DNA from: Paenibacillus_D tarimensis_A
Lineage (GTDB): Bacteria; Bacillota; Bacilli; Paenibacillales; Paenibacillaceae
Assembly: GCA_041281825.1 (NCBI GenBank)
Contig: CP166298.1
Span: 3,720,001-3,784,000 of the forward strand
Length of the DNA stretch: 64,000 nt
Direction of reading: 5' to 3'
Both the position numbers and the translations under genes were made by a program. This document shows, in pieces, positions 52,926-62,471 of the stretch; within the stretch, counting starts at the first letter, position 1, and the number at the start of each line of letters is the position of its first letter. Under the pieces are notes generated by a model. The model ran no database searches. It was given only the letters and a program-made list of their open reading frames with translations, and had not been told where the DNA came from.

Positions 52926-53807
52926 TTAATGCTTTACAGTCGTAGAGACGGATACCGGTTTTACCGGAAGAGAGGAAGGTTTGTTCCTTGACAGAAAGAT
53001 GCATGCCGTTACGATGCATACGCCGCCTGCAGCCGTTAAGGCGTCCGGCACCTCGCTCCAGAACATGAAACCCCATACGGCGTTGAACAAAATGCCGATA
53101 TAGCGAACCACTTCGACGAGAGCCGCATTCTCATGGGTAAAGGCTTTCGTTAGAAACAATTGCCCGATCAGCGATACGACGCCTATACAGATCAAATAAA
53201 ACCATTCGAGCGCCGACGGCATGACAAAGCTGTTCCATATCATCGGAATTGAAATCAGTGTAGCCGTCGCCAGGAAATAGAATACAATTTCGTACGTGTG
53301 ATGAGTTCTGCTTAAATACCGGATCGATATCGCCGCCCCTGACGCGAACACCGCGCTCAGCAAACCGATCAATGCATAAACCGAGAAAGAGCTGTAATCA
53401 AACGGCTTAACAAGCAGCATCACCCCGGCAAATACAAGAGGCAGCACCAATACTGCCCTCCGGTTAAGCCGCTCCTTCAACAGTACAGCCGATAGCACGA
53501 TTGCAAAAATGGGAGACAGATGGGCCAAAATGCTGGCATCCGTCAACGGAATTTTGGAGATCGCATAGAAATAGGCGATTAGATACAACGCCCCCAGAAC
53601 GCCGCGCAGCGCGAGCATCGGAATTCCTGTTGTCGAGAACGCCACTTTTTGCTGCCCCATCAAGGCAACGATGATAACCGTTCCGATGATGCTTCTGAAG
53701 AAGACAACCTCCGATGGCGGAATCGTCGCGCTCACTTCCTTGACCAAGGCGTTCATTATACTAAAAACAAGGGATGATAAAATCGCCAGAATGACTCCGT
53801 TTTTCAT
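52926..53807 (-). CDS. EamA-family exporter, probable opine-metallophore exporter (CntI-like)
   Basis: A 293-residue DMT-superfamily transporter with ten predicted helices in two EamA repeats; AHLSPIFAIVLSAVLLKERL ends the first. It overlaps the CntM-like gene by ATGA, so it is translated with the metallophore enzymes. In Pseudomonas aeruginosa the pseudopaline exporter CntI is of the EamA type, whereas Staphylococcus uses the MFS protein CntE. Hence export of the metallophore is the best inference. A strong terminator follows. Confidence 0.85.
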   Translation of the reverse strand: MKNGVILAILSSLVFSIMNALVKEVSATIPPSEVVFFRSIIGTVIIVALMGQQKVAFSTTGIPMLALRGVLGALYLIAYFYAISKIPLTDASILAHLSPIFAIVLSAVLLKERLNRRAVLVLPLVFAGVMLLVKPFDYSSFSVYALIGLLSAVFASGAAISIRYLSRTHHTYEIVFYFLATATLISIPMIWNSFVMPSALEWFYLICIGVVSLIGQLFLTKAFTHENAALVEVVRYIGILFNAVWGFMFWSEVPDALTAAGGVCIVTACIFLSRNKPSSLPVKPVSVSTTVKH

Positions 53808-55135
53808 GATATGCTCCTTAATCCATCCAATTCAAGCCATATCGCCCGAACGTCGTCTTCCGTCCGGTCGGAAAGCTGGTCCGGATTCAAGCGCTGTACT
53901 CCCAAGCCATCGACAAAAGCCTGCAGCCGTCGTTCAAATATGCGGAGCAGCCCGGACGTTTCCGGCATTCGGATGTCTGCCTTCTCAGCCAAACCGTAAA
54001 GCAATTTCAACCTCTTCCAATCCTCGAAAGGGATGCGGGGAATCACCCACATGCCGTTCTGGTCCTCATAAACCTGCCGATATGGAACGGCGGAGAAATC
54101 GAAATATTTGCCGTTCTCATCCGGTGTGGAAAACGGATCGATCAAAATCGAAGTGTAACGGATATACAGCAAATACTCCTGTTTGATCGGCTCGAATAAC
54201 TCAAAACCTTCAATGTCATCGCGGGATAACGTCTCCTCATGGACCGGATAATTATCGTCATTCAAAAACTGGAGCAGGTTGAACGGCTTGGCCCCGAAGA
54301 AACGGAGCAATTCGGAAATTTCCTTCCACAGCCGGACCATGCTTCTGATCGAATGCTGTGTTATCGGCCCCTCCGGGTACAGCTTATACATGCTCTTCCC
54401 TGATTTTTCCCGGCGAAAGATTTCATTCAACGAGAAATCATTCATAAATAAAGGCGGGTGTACATAGGTCGTTATACTTCTGCTTTCTGCTTCAATCGGC
54501 TGTCCGAGCACAACGCAATGAATGCCGAGACTCTCTATGAAACTCTTAAAATGGTATACGCTGCGGCTGTTCTTATGGCTGGATGAGATATAGATCCGTT
54601 TCTTAAATGCCTTCGTGAAGCATGAGGTCACGCTCTGCTCGCCGGGGGCAAACTTCGTGGCGGCATAATAGGCCGACAGACTGACGACATCGATACGGTC
54701 CTTGCACATGCCAAGCCTGCTGTTCACAAACAGATTCGAGCCGATGCCCGGCGACAGCAGCACGATCGTCCGAACCGCTTGCAAGCGGCTTGGCCGCAAA
54801 GCATCTATGACTTCCTTGTAGCTGTCGCAGGGCGTGCAGATCACTATCGTTTCCCAACAATCGTCGAGTTCATCAAATCCTTCATAGAATCGGCTCAACA
54901 AAGCATCTCCCGATAGATGGCGGTGGCGTTCGCTCTGAATGACGGCAGAAACCCGGTTGCCTGTAGTCTTAAGTTCCTCCGCCAGTCTCGTCGCATGGGA
55001 CCCTTTCCGGTTCAATAGTCCGATTCGTCCGCACCAGCCGCCGGACAGATGCACGGCAACCTGAAGCGCCGCCGGACCGGCGCCGACAATAAGCGTATTG
55101 CCTAATACATTCGCTTTTGGAATCTGTTCGTTCAT
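53804..55135 (-). CDS. cntM: Opine-type metallophore dehydrogenase (CntM-like)
   Basis: A 443-residue NADPH-dependent opine dehydrogenase of the staphylopine/pseudopaline family. The Rossmann motif TLIVGAGPAALQVAVHLSGG opens the protein; the catalytic region follows (SLSAYYAATKFAPGE, TTYVHPPLFMNDFSL). It would reductively condense the CntL product with a 2-oxoacid, pyruvate or 2-oxoglutarate, which sequence alone does not settle for me. It is coupled by ATGA to cntL upstream and to the EamA exporter downstream. Confidence 0.9.
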   Translation of the reverse strand: MNEQIPKANVLGNTLIVGAGPAALQVAVHLSGGWCGRIGLLNRKGSHATRLAEELKTTGNRVSAVIQSERHRHLSGDALLSRFYEGFDELDDCWETIVICTPCDSYKEVIDALRPSRLQAVRTIVLLSPGIGSNLFVNSRLGMCKDRIDVVSLSAYYAATKFAPGEQSVTSCFTKAFKKRIYISSSHKNSRSVYHFKSFIESLGIHCVVLGQPIEAESRSITTYVHPPLFMNDFSLNEIFRREKSGKSMYKLYPEGPITQHSIRSMVRLWKEISELLRFFGAKPFNLLQFLNDDNYPVHEETLSRDDIEGFELFEPIKQEYLLYIRYTSILIDPFSTPDENGKYFDFSAVPYRQVYEDQNGMWVIPRIPFEDWKRLKLLYGLAEKADIRMPETSGLLRIFERRLQAFVDGLGVQRLNPDQLSDRTEDDVRAIWLELDGLRSIS

Positions 55136-55938
55136 AACGCCATCCCTTTCACGGATCTTTCCAGAACCATCGTGTCATAAATCGCGTTCGTTCGGATCGA
55201 TTGTGTCATTTGCCAATCCGCTAATAATTCTTCTTCCAGCGGGTAGTTAAATACCGATTTGATCCCATTGCCGTATCTGATCGCGATCTTTGCTTCCGGG
55301 CGGGCCGTTTCCTTTAATTGTCCTAACACTTCAAGCTTGTTCGGTACGAGGGAGGCGACAATGATATGCGTAGCTTCTTGACCGAACGGCAATTCACCGA
55401 TCCGGCTGTCCGAGAACCGCATCTTCGGCTCCAGACCGCACGCGCAGGCTACCGCTCGTCCGAGCTCCACCGCTTCGGGATCAATGTCCAGACACATGAC
55501 CTCGGCCCCCGCTTCCTTTGCAATAGTCAGCGCCGATGTCGGAAAAGCGCCCGAACCGATAAACAGTACCTTTGACGTCTCGTTTATCCTGTATTGTTCA
55601 AACTCGTCTCTGACCATCAACGCCAGTGCATCCAGATAGTCGCTAATCTTCTTTCCGTTCCCGCATATATGCAGCGCTTGGTACTTCTCAACATCGCATA
55701 GCGCATGTACGGACGCTTCCCTCAGCTCGCATGCATGCGCACGAATGTCATCGTGTCCTTCCCATAGCAGCCATTGCCGCTCGCTGCGTTCGCATGTCAT
55801 AAATCGGCACAGCTCATCCAGCTTGTGCTTTAATAAATCGTAACAATCGCTGCATACCCTTGCATAATTCGTTAATTGCTTGATTTCGTATTCAAGCGAG
55901 CTTAAGGACAGCAGAAATTCGTACTTGTCTCTGATCAT
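55132..55938 (-). CDS. cntL: Nicotianamine synthase-like enzyme (CntL-like)
   Basis: A 268-residue enzyme that in this family transfers an aminobutyrate group from S-adenosylmethionine to histidine. The SAM-binding core is visible as KVLFIGSGAFPTSALTIA followed by EVMCLDIDPEAVELGR; the N-terminal helical part has Cys residues (CSDCYDLL). No CntK-like histidine racemase gene is present, so L-His may be used, as in Pseudomonas. ATG 55938 is chosen over the ATG three bases earlier for spacing to GGAGGG. A Zur-box-like promoter lies just upstream. Confidence 0.9.
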   Translation of the reverse strand: MIRDKYEFLLSLSSLEYEIKQLTNYARVCSDCYDLLKHKLDELCRFMTCERSERQWLLWEGHDDIRAHACELREASVHALCDVEKYQALHICGNGKKISDYLDALALMVRDEFEQYRINETSKVLFIGSGAFPTSALTIAKEAGAEVMCLDIDPEAVELGRAVACACGLEPKMRFSDSRIGELPFGQEATHIIVASLVPNKLEVLGQLKETARPEAKIAIRYGNGIKSVFNYPLEEELLADWQMTQSIRTNAIYDTMVLERSVKGMAL

Positions 55939-55988
55939 CATTTCCCTCCAATTCCTTTAAATATCGATTGGTACAATCATTAATCGTC

Positions 55989-56018
55989 TATTTATTCGTA
56001 ACTATTACTATTTGCCAA
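55989..56018 (-). promoter_or_regulatory. Zur-box-like operator and promoter for cntL-cntM-eamA
   Basis: TTATTCGTAACTATTACTAT (55992-56011) fits the Bacillus Zur consensus core CGTAAT-N-ATTACG with two changes. On the minus strand it lies between TTGGCA (complement of 56013-56018) and TAAATA (complement of 55989-55994), so a bound repressor would cover the promoter. Confidence 0.65.
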
Positions 56019-56039
56019 CGCACCTCCTTATTAGACTGG

Positions 56040-56061
56040 GCCGCTGCTAACTGACAGCGGC
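56040..56061 (-). terminator. Hairpin over the cntF stop codon
   Basis: GCCGCTG (56040-56046) and CAGCGGC (56055-56061) pair around the stop codon. There is no T-run, so it may be a weak terminator or a 3'-end stabiliser. Confidence 0.4.
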
Positions 56062-56826
56062 AACCAGCTTTTTCGTATACTCATGCCGTTCTGCGCTGAA
56101 GATTTGCCCGCTTGCAAAATGATCGACAATCCGGCCCTCCTTCATGACGATAATCCGGTCGCTCATCCGCTGTACGGCCGCAATATCATGGGAGATAAAT
56201 AAATAAGCAAGACCGAGATTCGTCTGCAAGCGCTTAAGCAGCTCCAGAATTTGTGCCTGAACCGAGACATCGAGACTGGAGGTCGGCTCGTCGCATACGA
56301 GCAGCTTAGGCATCAGGCTGATTCCCCTGGCGATCACTACGCGTTGACGCTGTCCGCCGCTCAATTCATGCGGATAACGGTCCATATGCCCGGCCTGCAA
56401 GCCGACCATTTCCAGCAATTTAGCCGCCGTGTCTCTGCGGGAACGCCTTACATCCTCAAGAAATGGCGGTTTGACAAACGGGAAATTGTCCAGCGGTTCC
56501 ATTAACGACCGCCAGACAGGCAGCCGCTGATTCAGCGATGCCGTCGGATCCTGAAAAACAACCTGAATATGCTGCCTGATCTTACGCAATTCCCTGCTTT
56601 TAAGATCAAAGACGGAAACACCGTTAAAACGAACCTCGCCGCCGTCGGGCCGCTCGAGCGCAAGCAGCAGCCGTCCCAGCGTGCTCTTCCCGCTGCCGCT
56701 CTCTCCGACCAGCCCCAGACACTCGCCTTCACCGATATGCAGCGATACGTCCTGGACGGAGGCTACCTTTCTTCCCGATTCCTGATAAGTCTTATATAAT
56801 CCGTTAACCGTCAGCAGCTCTTTCAT
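56047..56826 (-). CDS. cntF: Metallophore ABC importer ATPase (CntF-like)
   Basis: A 259-residue oligopeptide/nickel-type ATPase. Walker A GESGSGKSTLGRLLL, signature LSGGQRQRVVIARGI and Walker B LLVCDEPTSSLD are intact, with the H-loop in YLFISHDIAAV. ATG 56826 has GGAGGT seven bases upstream and overlaps the end of cntD by 23 bases. It forms the second ATPase subunit of the re-importer for metal-loaded metallophore, with CntA-D. Confidence 0.9.
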   Translation of the reverse strand: MKELLTVNGLYKTYQESGRKVASVQDVSLHIGEGECLGLVGESGSGKSTLGRLLLALERPDGGEVRFNGVSVFDLKSRELRKIRQHIQVVFQDPTASLNQRLPVWRSLMEPLDNFPFVKPPFLEDVRRSRRDTAAKLLEMVGLQAGHMDRYPHELSGGQRQRVVIARGISLMPKLLVCDEPTSSLDVSVQAQILELLKRLQTNLGLAYLFISHDIAAVQRMSDRIIVMKEGRIVDHFASGQIFSAERHEYTKKLVAAVS

Positions 56827-57754
56827 ACGTATTACCTCCGAAGCTTGTTTCCGTATCCGCAGGAATTTCAACATCCGCATCCGATAATCGAGGAACGGAT
56901 TTCAGCAGCATCCGCGTGTAGGGATGAACCGCTTGCCGTACAATCGATCCGGCAGGCTGAACTTCAATGATCCTGCCGTTCTGCATGACCGCAACCGTAT
57001 CGGCGCGCTTTATTACATGTCTTAGATCATGTGTAATGAAGAGCACCGCACAACCGGTCTGAAGCTGAAGACCGGCCAATAAATCAAGCACTCGCTCTCC
57101 TGTCAGAACGTCCAGCGCCGTCGTCGGCTCATCGGCGATCAGCAGCTTCGGCTCGAGCATCATCGCGGCAGCGAAGGAAGCCCGCTGGAGCTGTCCGCCG
57201 CTCAATTGAAACGGATAGCTGTTGAATGCGCGTTCCGCGGGCAGGCCGACCTTTTCAAGCCACTCGATCGCACCAATTTTTGCCTGCTTATGCGAAACAT
57301 CGCGGTGACTGCGGATCGTTTCCGTCAATTGCTTTCCGATTTTCAGAAACGGTGTAAAGCTTCCCTGGTAATCTTGAAATACATACCCGATCTGACAGCC
57401 GCGAAGGCATCTCTTCCGCTTCTCGGGCCAAGTTAATATATTCTCGCCTTGGTACAGAATCGTTCCGCTCTCTATGTGCAGCGAATTCGGCAGCAATCCC
57501 ATAATAGCGCTCGCGGTCAAGCTTTTGCCGCTTCCGCTTTCACCGACCAGTGCGAACATCTCCCTTTTGCGGATACGCAGGTCCAGATTGTGAACAAGGG
57601 TATGCTTCTGTTTTCCTTGTTGTACACAAACGTTCATTCCTTGAAGCTCCAGAACTGTCTCCGCTCCGATCATCGAGGTACGAATCGATTCGGCCGGATG
57701 AATGTTCGTGATTGTACCGGTCTTCTTGTCCGATTCAAGCAAAACTCCCGTCAT
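56804..57754 (-). CDS. cntD: Metallophore ABC importer ATPase (CntD-like)
   Basis: A 316-residue ATPase with Walker A GESGSGKSLTASAIMG, signature LSGGQLQRASFAAAM and Walker B LLIADEPTTALD, all intact; the C-terminal HPYTRMLLKSVPRL is the typical Dpp/Opp end. The ~35 N-terminal residues before VLELQGMNVCV are not conserved. ATG 57754 is chosen because GGAGGTG is at proper distance; a GTG three codons earlier overlaps it. Confidence 0.9.
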   Translation of the reverse strand: MTGVLLESDKKTGTITNIHPAESIRTSMIGAETVLELQGMNVCVQQGKQKHTLVHNLDLRIRKREMFALVGESGSGKSLTASAIMGLLPNSLHIESGTILYQGENILTWPEKRKRCLRGCQIGYVFQDYQGSFTPFLKIGKQLTETIRSHRDVSHKQAKIGAIEWLEKVGLPAERAFNSYPFQLSGGQLQRASFAAAMMLEPKLLIADEPTTALDVLTGERVLDLLAGLQLQTGCAVLFITHDLRHVIKRADTVAVMQNGRIIEVQPAGSIVRQAVHPYTRMLLKSVPRLSDADVEIPADTETSFGGNTYERAADG

Positions 57755-57804
57755 CCCGTTCACCTCCGATTATAAATAGCCGCATTCTCCGGCACAGCCC
57801 GAAG

Positions 57805-58674
57805 TTATTTGCTGCGTACGTCCAACGAGTCCCTGAACCCTTCGCCAATCAGGTTGCATGAGATGACAACCAGCATAATAGCGAGTCCCGGATAAATCAT
57901 CAGCCCGGGCACCGTCTGGAAGTACGGACGACCGTCATTCAGCATCGCTCCCCATTCCGGTGCGGGAGGCTGTGCCCCCAAGCCAAGATACGATAACGAG
58001 GATACAATCAAGATGACCTTGCCGATATCCAGGGCAGCCAGCACGATGACTGGCGAAATGATTTGCGGCAGCAGATGCCGCCGCATGATCACCCATGCGC
58101 TGCAGCCGGCGACCCTCGCAGACAGCACATATTCCTTCTCCCTTTCCGACAATACGATGCTGCGCACGACTCTCGCATAGCCGATCCATTTCACCAACAC
58201 GATGGAGAGCATAAGGTTTGTCAGGCTCGGTCCGAGAAATCCGGCAAACGCGATCGCGAGAATAAACTCCGGCAGCGCGCTGACACCGTCGACGATCCGC
58301 ATGACCGCCGCGTCTATCCGGCCGCCGATATAGCCGGACAGCAGGCCTAGCGGAATACCGATCACCGCTACCACAGCGATAGCCAATGCCGTAATGCCGA
58401 GTGTCGTCTGCGCGCCGGCGACAAGTCTGGAAAATAAACATCTCCCCATATGATCCGTGCCAAGCGGGTACTTTAAGCTCGGCTGCTGAAGACGCTCTGA
58501 CATTTGTACCGTGAGCGGGTCGTTCGGCACCAGGACGGGTCCGAACAGCGTCAGAAATATAATGATCGACATCAATATGATTCCAACAAGCGATGCCGGT
58601 TCGCGAAGCAGAAGACTCCAAGCGTTGCGGCTTCGGGTGTCCGGATAAAGGGCGGGCGAAGCGTTCACACTCAT
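57805..58674 (-). CDS. cntC: Metallophore ABC importer permease (CntC-like)
   Basis: A 289-residue DppC/NikC-type permease with a cytoplasmic N-terminus and about six helices. LLREPASLVGIILMSIIIFL is the first helix and TDHMGRCLFSRLVAGAQTTL the usual loop; the ATPase-contact loop is YVLSARVAGCSAWVIMRRHL. The ATG overlaps the stop of cntB (ATGA). Confidence 0.9.
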   Translation of the reverse strand: MSVNASPALYPDTRSRNAWSLLLREPASLVGIILMSIIIFLTLFGPVLVPNDPLTVQMSERLQQPSLKYPLGTDHMGRCLFSRLVAGAQTTLGITALAIAVVAVIGIPLGLLSGYIGGRIDAAVMRIVDGVSALPEFILAIAFAGFLGPSLTNLMLSIVLVKWIGYARVVRSIVLSEREKEYVLSARVAGCSAWVIMRRHLLPQIISPVIVLAALDIGKVILIVSSLSYLGLGAQPPAPEWGAMLNDGRPYFQTVPGLMIYPGLAIMLVVISCNLIGEGFRDSLDVRSK

Positions 58675-59615
58675 AACGATCCTCCCTTGCTGTATCGAAT
58701 TCGGGGATCCAGCAGAACGTATGCGATATCAACCAGTAAATTTACGGTGACTACAAATATGCCGGTCAGCAATACATAACCTTGGATAACCGGATAGTCG
58801 CGTTGAAAGATCGCTTCCACCGCCATACTTCCCAGACCCGGCCAAGCAAACAGCGTTTCGATGACAACCGAGCCGGTCAACAGATTGCCGATGCTCATCC
58901 CGAATACCGTCACAACAGGCAGCAGAGCCGCACGAAGCGCATGCCTTATCAAGATGCGCCATTCCGCTATCCCCCTCGCCCTTGCCGCACGGATATATTC
59001 CTGCGACAAACTTTCGAGCAGTCCGGCCCGAAGGAGGCGTGCATAGACGGCAGCCATCGCGAAGCCTAACGTAACGGAAGGGAGAATCATCGAACGGAAA
59101 CCGCCCATTCCCATTGTCGGCAGCCAGTTCAGTTGATAAGCGAAGGCATAGATAAGAAGCATACCCATCCAAAAGCTGGGGATCGATGCGCCTACCAAAG
59201 CGAATATACGGCTGATATGATCCGGAAGCCGACCCGGATATTTGGCTGAAAGCAGTCCCAGCGGCACGGCCAATATGATCAGGACAACCAAGCCCCCGAC
59301 AGTCAGTTGAACTGTCGCCGGCAATCTATCCATCATCTCCTCCAGAACCGGTTTTCCTTTCACATAAGACTTCCCGAAATCGAATTGCATCAGGTTCAGC
59401 ATCCATGTTCCGTACTGGACCAGAACCGGCCGGTCGAAGCCAAGCTCCTTCCGGAGCGCAGCTTCATCTTCCATAGTTACCGACAGTTCATCGGCCTTCA
59501 GAATGGTCAGCACCGGATCTCCCGGCGCCAGCTTCATCAACGTGAACGTCAGCAGCGACAACAGGAACAGCACGAATACCAGCTGCAGCAATCTGGCTCT
59601 GACCAGCTTCAGCAC
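58671..59615 (-). CDS. cntB: Metallophore ABC importer permease (CntB-like)
   Basis: A 314-residue DppB/NikB-type permease with six helices. FTLMKLAPGDPVLTIL is the family start, and YIRAARARGIAEWRILIRHA the ATPase-contact loop. The start is GTG 59615, one base after the cntA stop codon; its ribosome site is weak and lies within the end of cntA, so translational coupling is likely. Confidence 0.9.
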   Translation of the reverse strand: MLKLVRARLLQLVFVLFLLSLLTFTLMKLAPGDPVLTILKADELSVTMEDEAALRKELGFDRPVLVQYGTWMLNLMQFDFGKSYVKGKPVLEEMMDRLPATVQLTVGGLVVLIILAVPLGLLSAKYPGRLPDHISRIFALVGASIPSFWMGMLLIYAFAYQLNWLPTMGMGGFRSMILPSVTLGFAMAAVYARLLRAGLLESLSQEYIRAARARGIAEWRILIRHALRAALLPVVTVFGMSIGNLLTGSVVIETLFAWPGLGSMAVEAIFQRDYPVIQGYVLLTGIFVVTVNLLVDIAYVLLDPRIRYSKGGSL

Positions 59616-59616
59616 C

Positions 59617-61221
59617 TTACTTCACATCCATCTTGTTTGTAATGATGTAATACTCTTCCGCTCCAGGCTTCCAATCGGTCACACGTTTGTTGACGCCGAC
59701 GATAATATTCGGGTAGACAGCATAAGCGTGGGGAACTTCCTGCGCGACAATCCCCGTCGCTTCCTTCGTAAGTTCAACGCGCTGCTTCAGATCGCCTGTG
59801 GCGTTAAGCCGCCCGAGCACTTCATTGATTTTCTCGCTCGAAGTATCAGTAGCATTCAACGACCCTCCGGGTGCGAACGCCGAGTTGAGGAAATATCCAC
59901 CGTCCCCGCGCGGCGCGGATAAATTACTGTAGGTTGCCAAATCCCAGTCGTTATTTTCTCTCAAATAGGTATCGACGTTTTCCACCGTGCGTATGTTCAT
60001 TGTTATTCCGAGCTTGGCGGCATCGGACTGCAGCAGCTGTGCGATAAGCGGAAGCTCCGGTCTCCCTTTGTAAGTGGCGACCTCCAGCGTCAGCGGCTTG
60101 CCTTCTTTGCTCAGCTTGCCGTCCGCACCTTCTACAAACCCTGCTTCAATAAGCAGCTTCTTCGCTCCTTCAAGATCAAGCTTGCGAACCTCGTCCTTGC
60201 TGCCAAATGGAAGACGGGAATTAAACGGGCCGTTGGCCGGTGCAGCGTGACCGAGCATAATATCGTTAACGATGCTTTCACGGTCGACTAGCAGATTGAT
60301 CGCCTCTCTGAACTTCACATCCTGAAGAAGCGGCTTCTGCTGGTTAAACAGCAGATAGTGAACCCTCAAGCTGGATACGGATTCCACGTTAAGTTCGTTG
60401 TCTCCATTAATGACATCGACCATTTCCGCAGGAATCTGGTATACAATGTCCGCTTCCTTGGACTGCAGCGCCATCGCTCTGACGTTGGCGTCCTCATTAA
60501 ATTTGTAGGATACCTCATTTACCTTCGCAGCACCGTCCCAATACTGATCGTAACGCTCCAGCTCGATTTCGATATTCGGAGTGAATTTTTTTACCGAGAA
60601 CGGTCCGGTACCGACAGGTGCAAGATTGAACGCTTCCGTTCCCATTTTACTCTCCGCAGCAACGCTGATTACGGAAGCGGATGGATTGACAAGCTCAGAC
60701 GGCAGCGACGGATGCGGCTCGGTTGTAACGATCGCCAGCTTCTGTCCATCAGCTTCCATCGATTCGATTTTCAATGCCCCGGCGAGTGTCGGGCTCGCAG
60801 CAATGCCCCGTTCGAAGGAAGCTTTCACAGCTGCCGCATCTACCGCCGTTCCGTCCTGGAAGGTGACGCCGTCGTGAATCGTGAACACCCAGGTACGGTC
60901 GTCCTTCGCTTCCCATTCCGTGGCAAGCCACGGCTCGATCTCCAGTCGCTCGTTCAGGCGCACAAGCGTTTCGACGATGCCTGCGCGCAGCGGTGTACTG
61001 CCGTTATGCGGATCCAGGCTTCCGCTCTTGAACGTGTAGATCAGGGTAACTTTTTTAAATTCTTCTTTGTTTGCAGAATTGGTTCCCGGCTGTTCGGCCG
61101 AGTTCGATCCGTTATCCTTTTGCCCCGGCACATTCTCTCCGCAGCCGGTCATTACAATCACAATACATAGAATAATTGCCGATAAAATAAACCATCTTGA
61201 TCGATTCATTACGAATTTCAT
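59617..61221 (-). CDS. cntA: Metallophore-binding lipoprotein (CntA-like, family 5 solute-binding protein)
   Basis: A 534-residue peptide/nickel-type binding protein. The signal WFILSAIILCIVIVMTGC ends in a lipobox. GSLDPHNGSTPLRAGIVETL and DGVTFQDGTAVDAAAVKASF are family-5 motifs. The position between zagA and the permeases argues for binding the metal-loaded metallophore. ATG 61221 is chosen because GGAGG is eight bases upstream; two earlier in-frame ATGs overlap or sit too near that site. Confidence 0.9.
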   Translation of the reverse strand: MKFVMNRSRWFILSAIILCIVIVMTGCGENVPGQKDNGSNSAEQPGTNSANKEEFKKVTLIYTFKSGSLDPHNGSTPLRAGIVETLVRLNERLEIEPWLATEWEAKDDRTWVFTIHDGVTFQDGTAVDAAAVKASFERGIAASPTLAGALKIESMEADGQKLAIVTTEPHPSLPSELVNPSASVISVAAESKMGTEAFNLAPVGTGPFSVKKFTPNIEIELERYDQYWDGAAKVNEVSYKFNEDANVRAMALQSKEADIVYQIPAEMVDVINGDNELNVESVSSLRVHYLLFNQQKPLLQDVKFREAINLLVDRESIVNDIMLGHAAPANGPFNSRLPFGSKDEVRKLDLEGAKKLLIEAGFVEGADGKLSKEGKPLTLEVATYKGRPELPLIAQLLQSDAAKLGITMNIRTVENVDTYLRENNDWDLATYSNLSAPRGDGGYFLNSAFAPGGSLNATDTSSEKINEVLGRLNATGDLKQRVELTKEATGIVAQEVPHAYAVYPNIIVGVNKRVTDWKPGAEEYYIITNKMDVK

Positions 61222-61259
61222 TTTCATTGCCTCCATTATATCTTCATTTCCAGCCGGGT

Positions 61260-62471
61260 TTACTGCGCAAGCTCCAGCTCTTCCGACGATACATTCGGTA
61301 AATCATCCGGCAGAAGGCCCCAATCCTGTGCCATCTCTCCATCGGTGAGCAAGCATTCATCCAGTGAAGCGACGATTTCGTCCCTGTTCATTTCAATCCC
61401 GATAAATACGATTTTATTTATGCGGTCGCCATAGTTTTCATCCCAATCGTCCGTTAGCTGAGGATCCGCCTCTAAAATTTCCTTCTTTTCCTGTTCCGGT
61501 AGAGCCGCAACCCAGTAACCGGCAGGACCAAAGGAAATGGACGGACCGGCCTGGCTGATGCTCTGGGCGACCGAATTGCGCGTCGCAAGCCACATCATCC
61601 CTTTGGCGCGCACAATATCTGCCGGCCAATCCTCCATCCAGGACAACAGCCTTCCGGGATGAAACGGTCGAATCCGTTCGTATACAAATGAGGAGATGCC
61701 GTATTCTTCCGTCTCCGGCGTATGGGCCGGAGCTTCCAATTCCCGGATCCACCCGGCCGACCGGCTCGCTTCCTCGAAGTCAAACAGCCCCGTATTCAGA
61801 ATCACATTCGGATCTACTTTCCCCTGCGTCGTACGAATGTGCTTCGCGCGCGGCTGCAGCTTGCGGAGCATATTCTCCAGCTTTACAAGCTCCCGTTCCT
61901 CCACCATGTCGCACTTATTTAACAGCAGCACATCGCAAAATTCGATCTGGTCGATGAGAAGATCGACCACTTCCCGCGTATCGTCCTCCCCGACTGCCTG
62001 GCTTCGCTGCAGCAGCGACTCTCCGGAAGAATAATCGTGCCAGAACCGGTACGCGTCAACGACGGTCACCATACAGTCCAGCCGGCAAAACTGCGACAAA
62101 TCGATGCCATGCTCCTCATCGATATATGTGAACGTTTGAGCGACGGGAACCGGCTCCCCGACACCTGTCGATTCAATCAATATGTAGTCAAAGCGGTTTT
62201 CCTTTGACAACCGTTCAACCTCACGCAGCAGGTCTTCCCTGAGCGTGCAGCAGATACATCCGTTAGACATTTCCACGAGCTGCTCGTTCGTCCGGGACAA
62301 CCCGCCTCCGTCTTTAACCAGTTCGGCATCGATATTGACTTCGCTCAGATCGTTAACAATGACGGCCACTTTCAATCCGCCGCGATTGTTCAAGACATGA
62401 TTGAGCACCGTTGTTTTCCCGGCACCCAAATAACCGCTTAATACGGTAACCGGAATTTTTCGCTGATTCAT
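61260..62471 (-). CDS. zagA: Zinc-responsive GTPase metallochaperone ZagA (YciC, COG0523)
   Basis: A 403-residue CobW/COG0523 GTPase. GYLGAGKTTVLNHVL is the P-loop, NGCICCTLREDLL holds the CxCC metal motif, ESTGVGEP the switch region and LNKCDMV the G4 motif. It is very like Bacillus subtilis YciC/ZagA, which delivers zinc to clients under zinc limitation. It is the first gene of the importer operon and has two Zur-like boxes upstream, matching the two-operator control of yciC in Bacillus subtilis. Confidence 0.95.
   Translation of the reverse strand: MNQRKIPVTVLSGYLGAGKTTVLNHVLNNRGGLKVAVIVNDLSEVNIDAELVKDGGGLSRTNEQLVEMSNGCICCTLREDLLREVERLSKENRFDYILIESTGVGEPVPVAQTFTYIDEEHGIDLSQFCRLDCMVTVVDAYRFWHDYSSGESLLQRSQAVGEDDTREVVDLLIDQIEFCDVLLLNKCDMVEERELVKLENMLRKLQPRAKHIRTTQGKVDPNVILNTGLFDFEEASRSAGWIRELEAPAHTPETEEYGISSFVYERIRPFHPGRLLSWMEDWPADIVRAKGMMWLATRNSVAQSISQAGPSISFGPAGYWVAALPEQEKKEILEADPQLTDDWDENYGDRINKIVFIGIEMNRDEIVASLDECLLTDGEMAQDWGLLPDDLPNVSSEELELAQ

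Noticed and set aside
52831..53076. 82-residue N-terminal extension of the GNAT protein at 52414
   Set aside because: The extension crosses the strong terminator at 52856-52914 and overlaps the EamA gene in another frame; ATG 52830 has a proper ribosome site and begins the GNAT fold.
56014..56036. Short leader peptide frame after an AAGGAGG (TTG start, 8 codons) upstream of cntL
   Set aside because: The TTG coincides with the predicted -35 box of the cntL promoter, so it would not be on that transcript.
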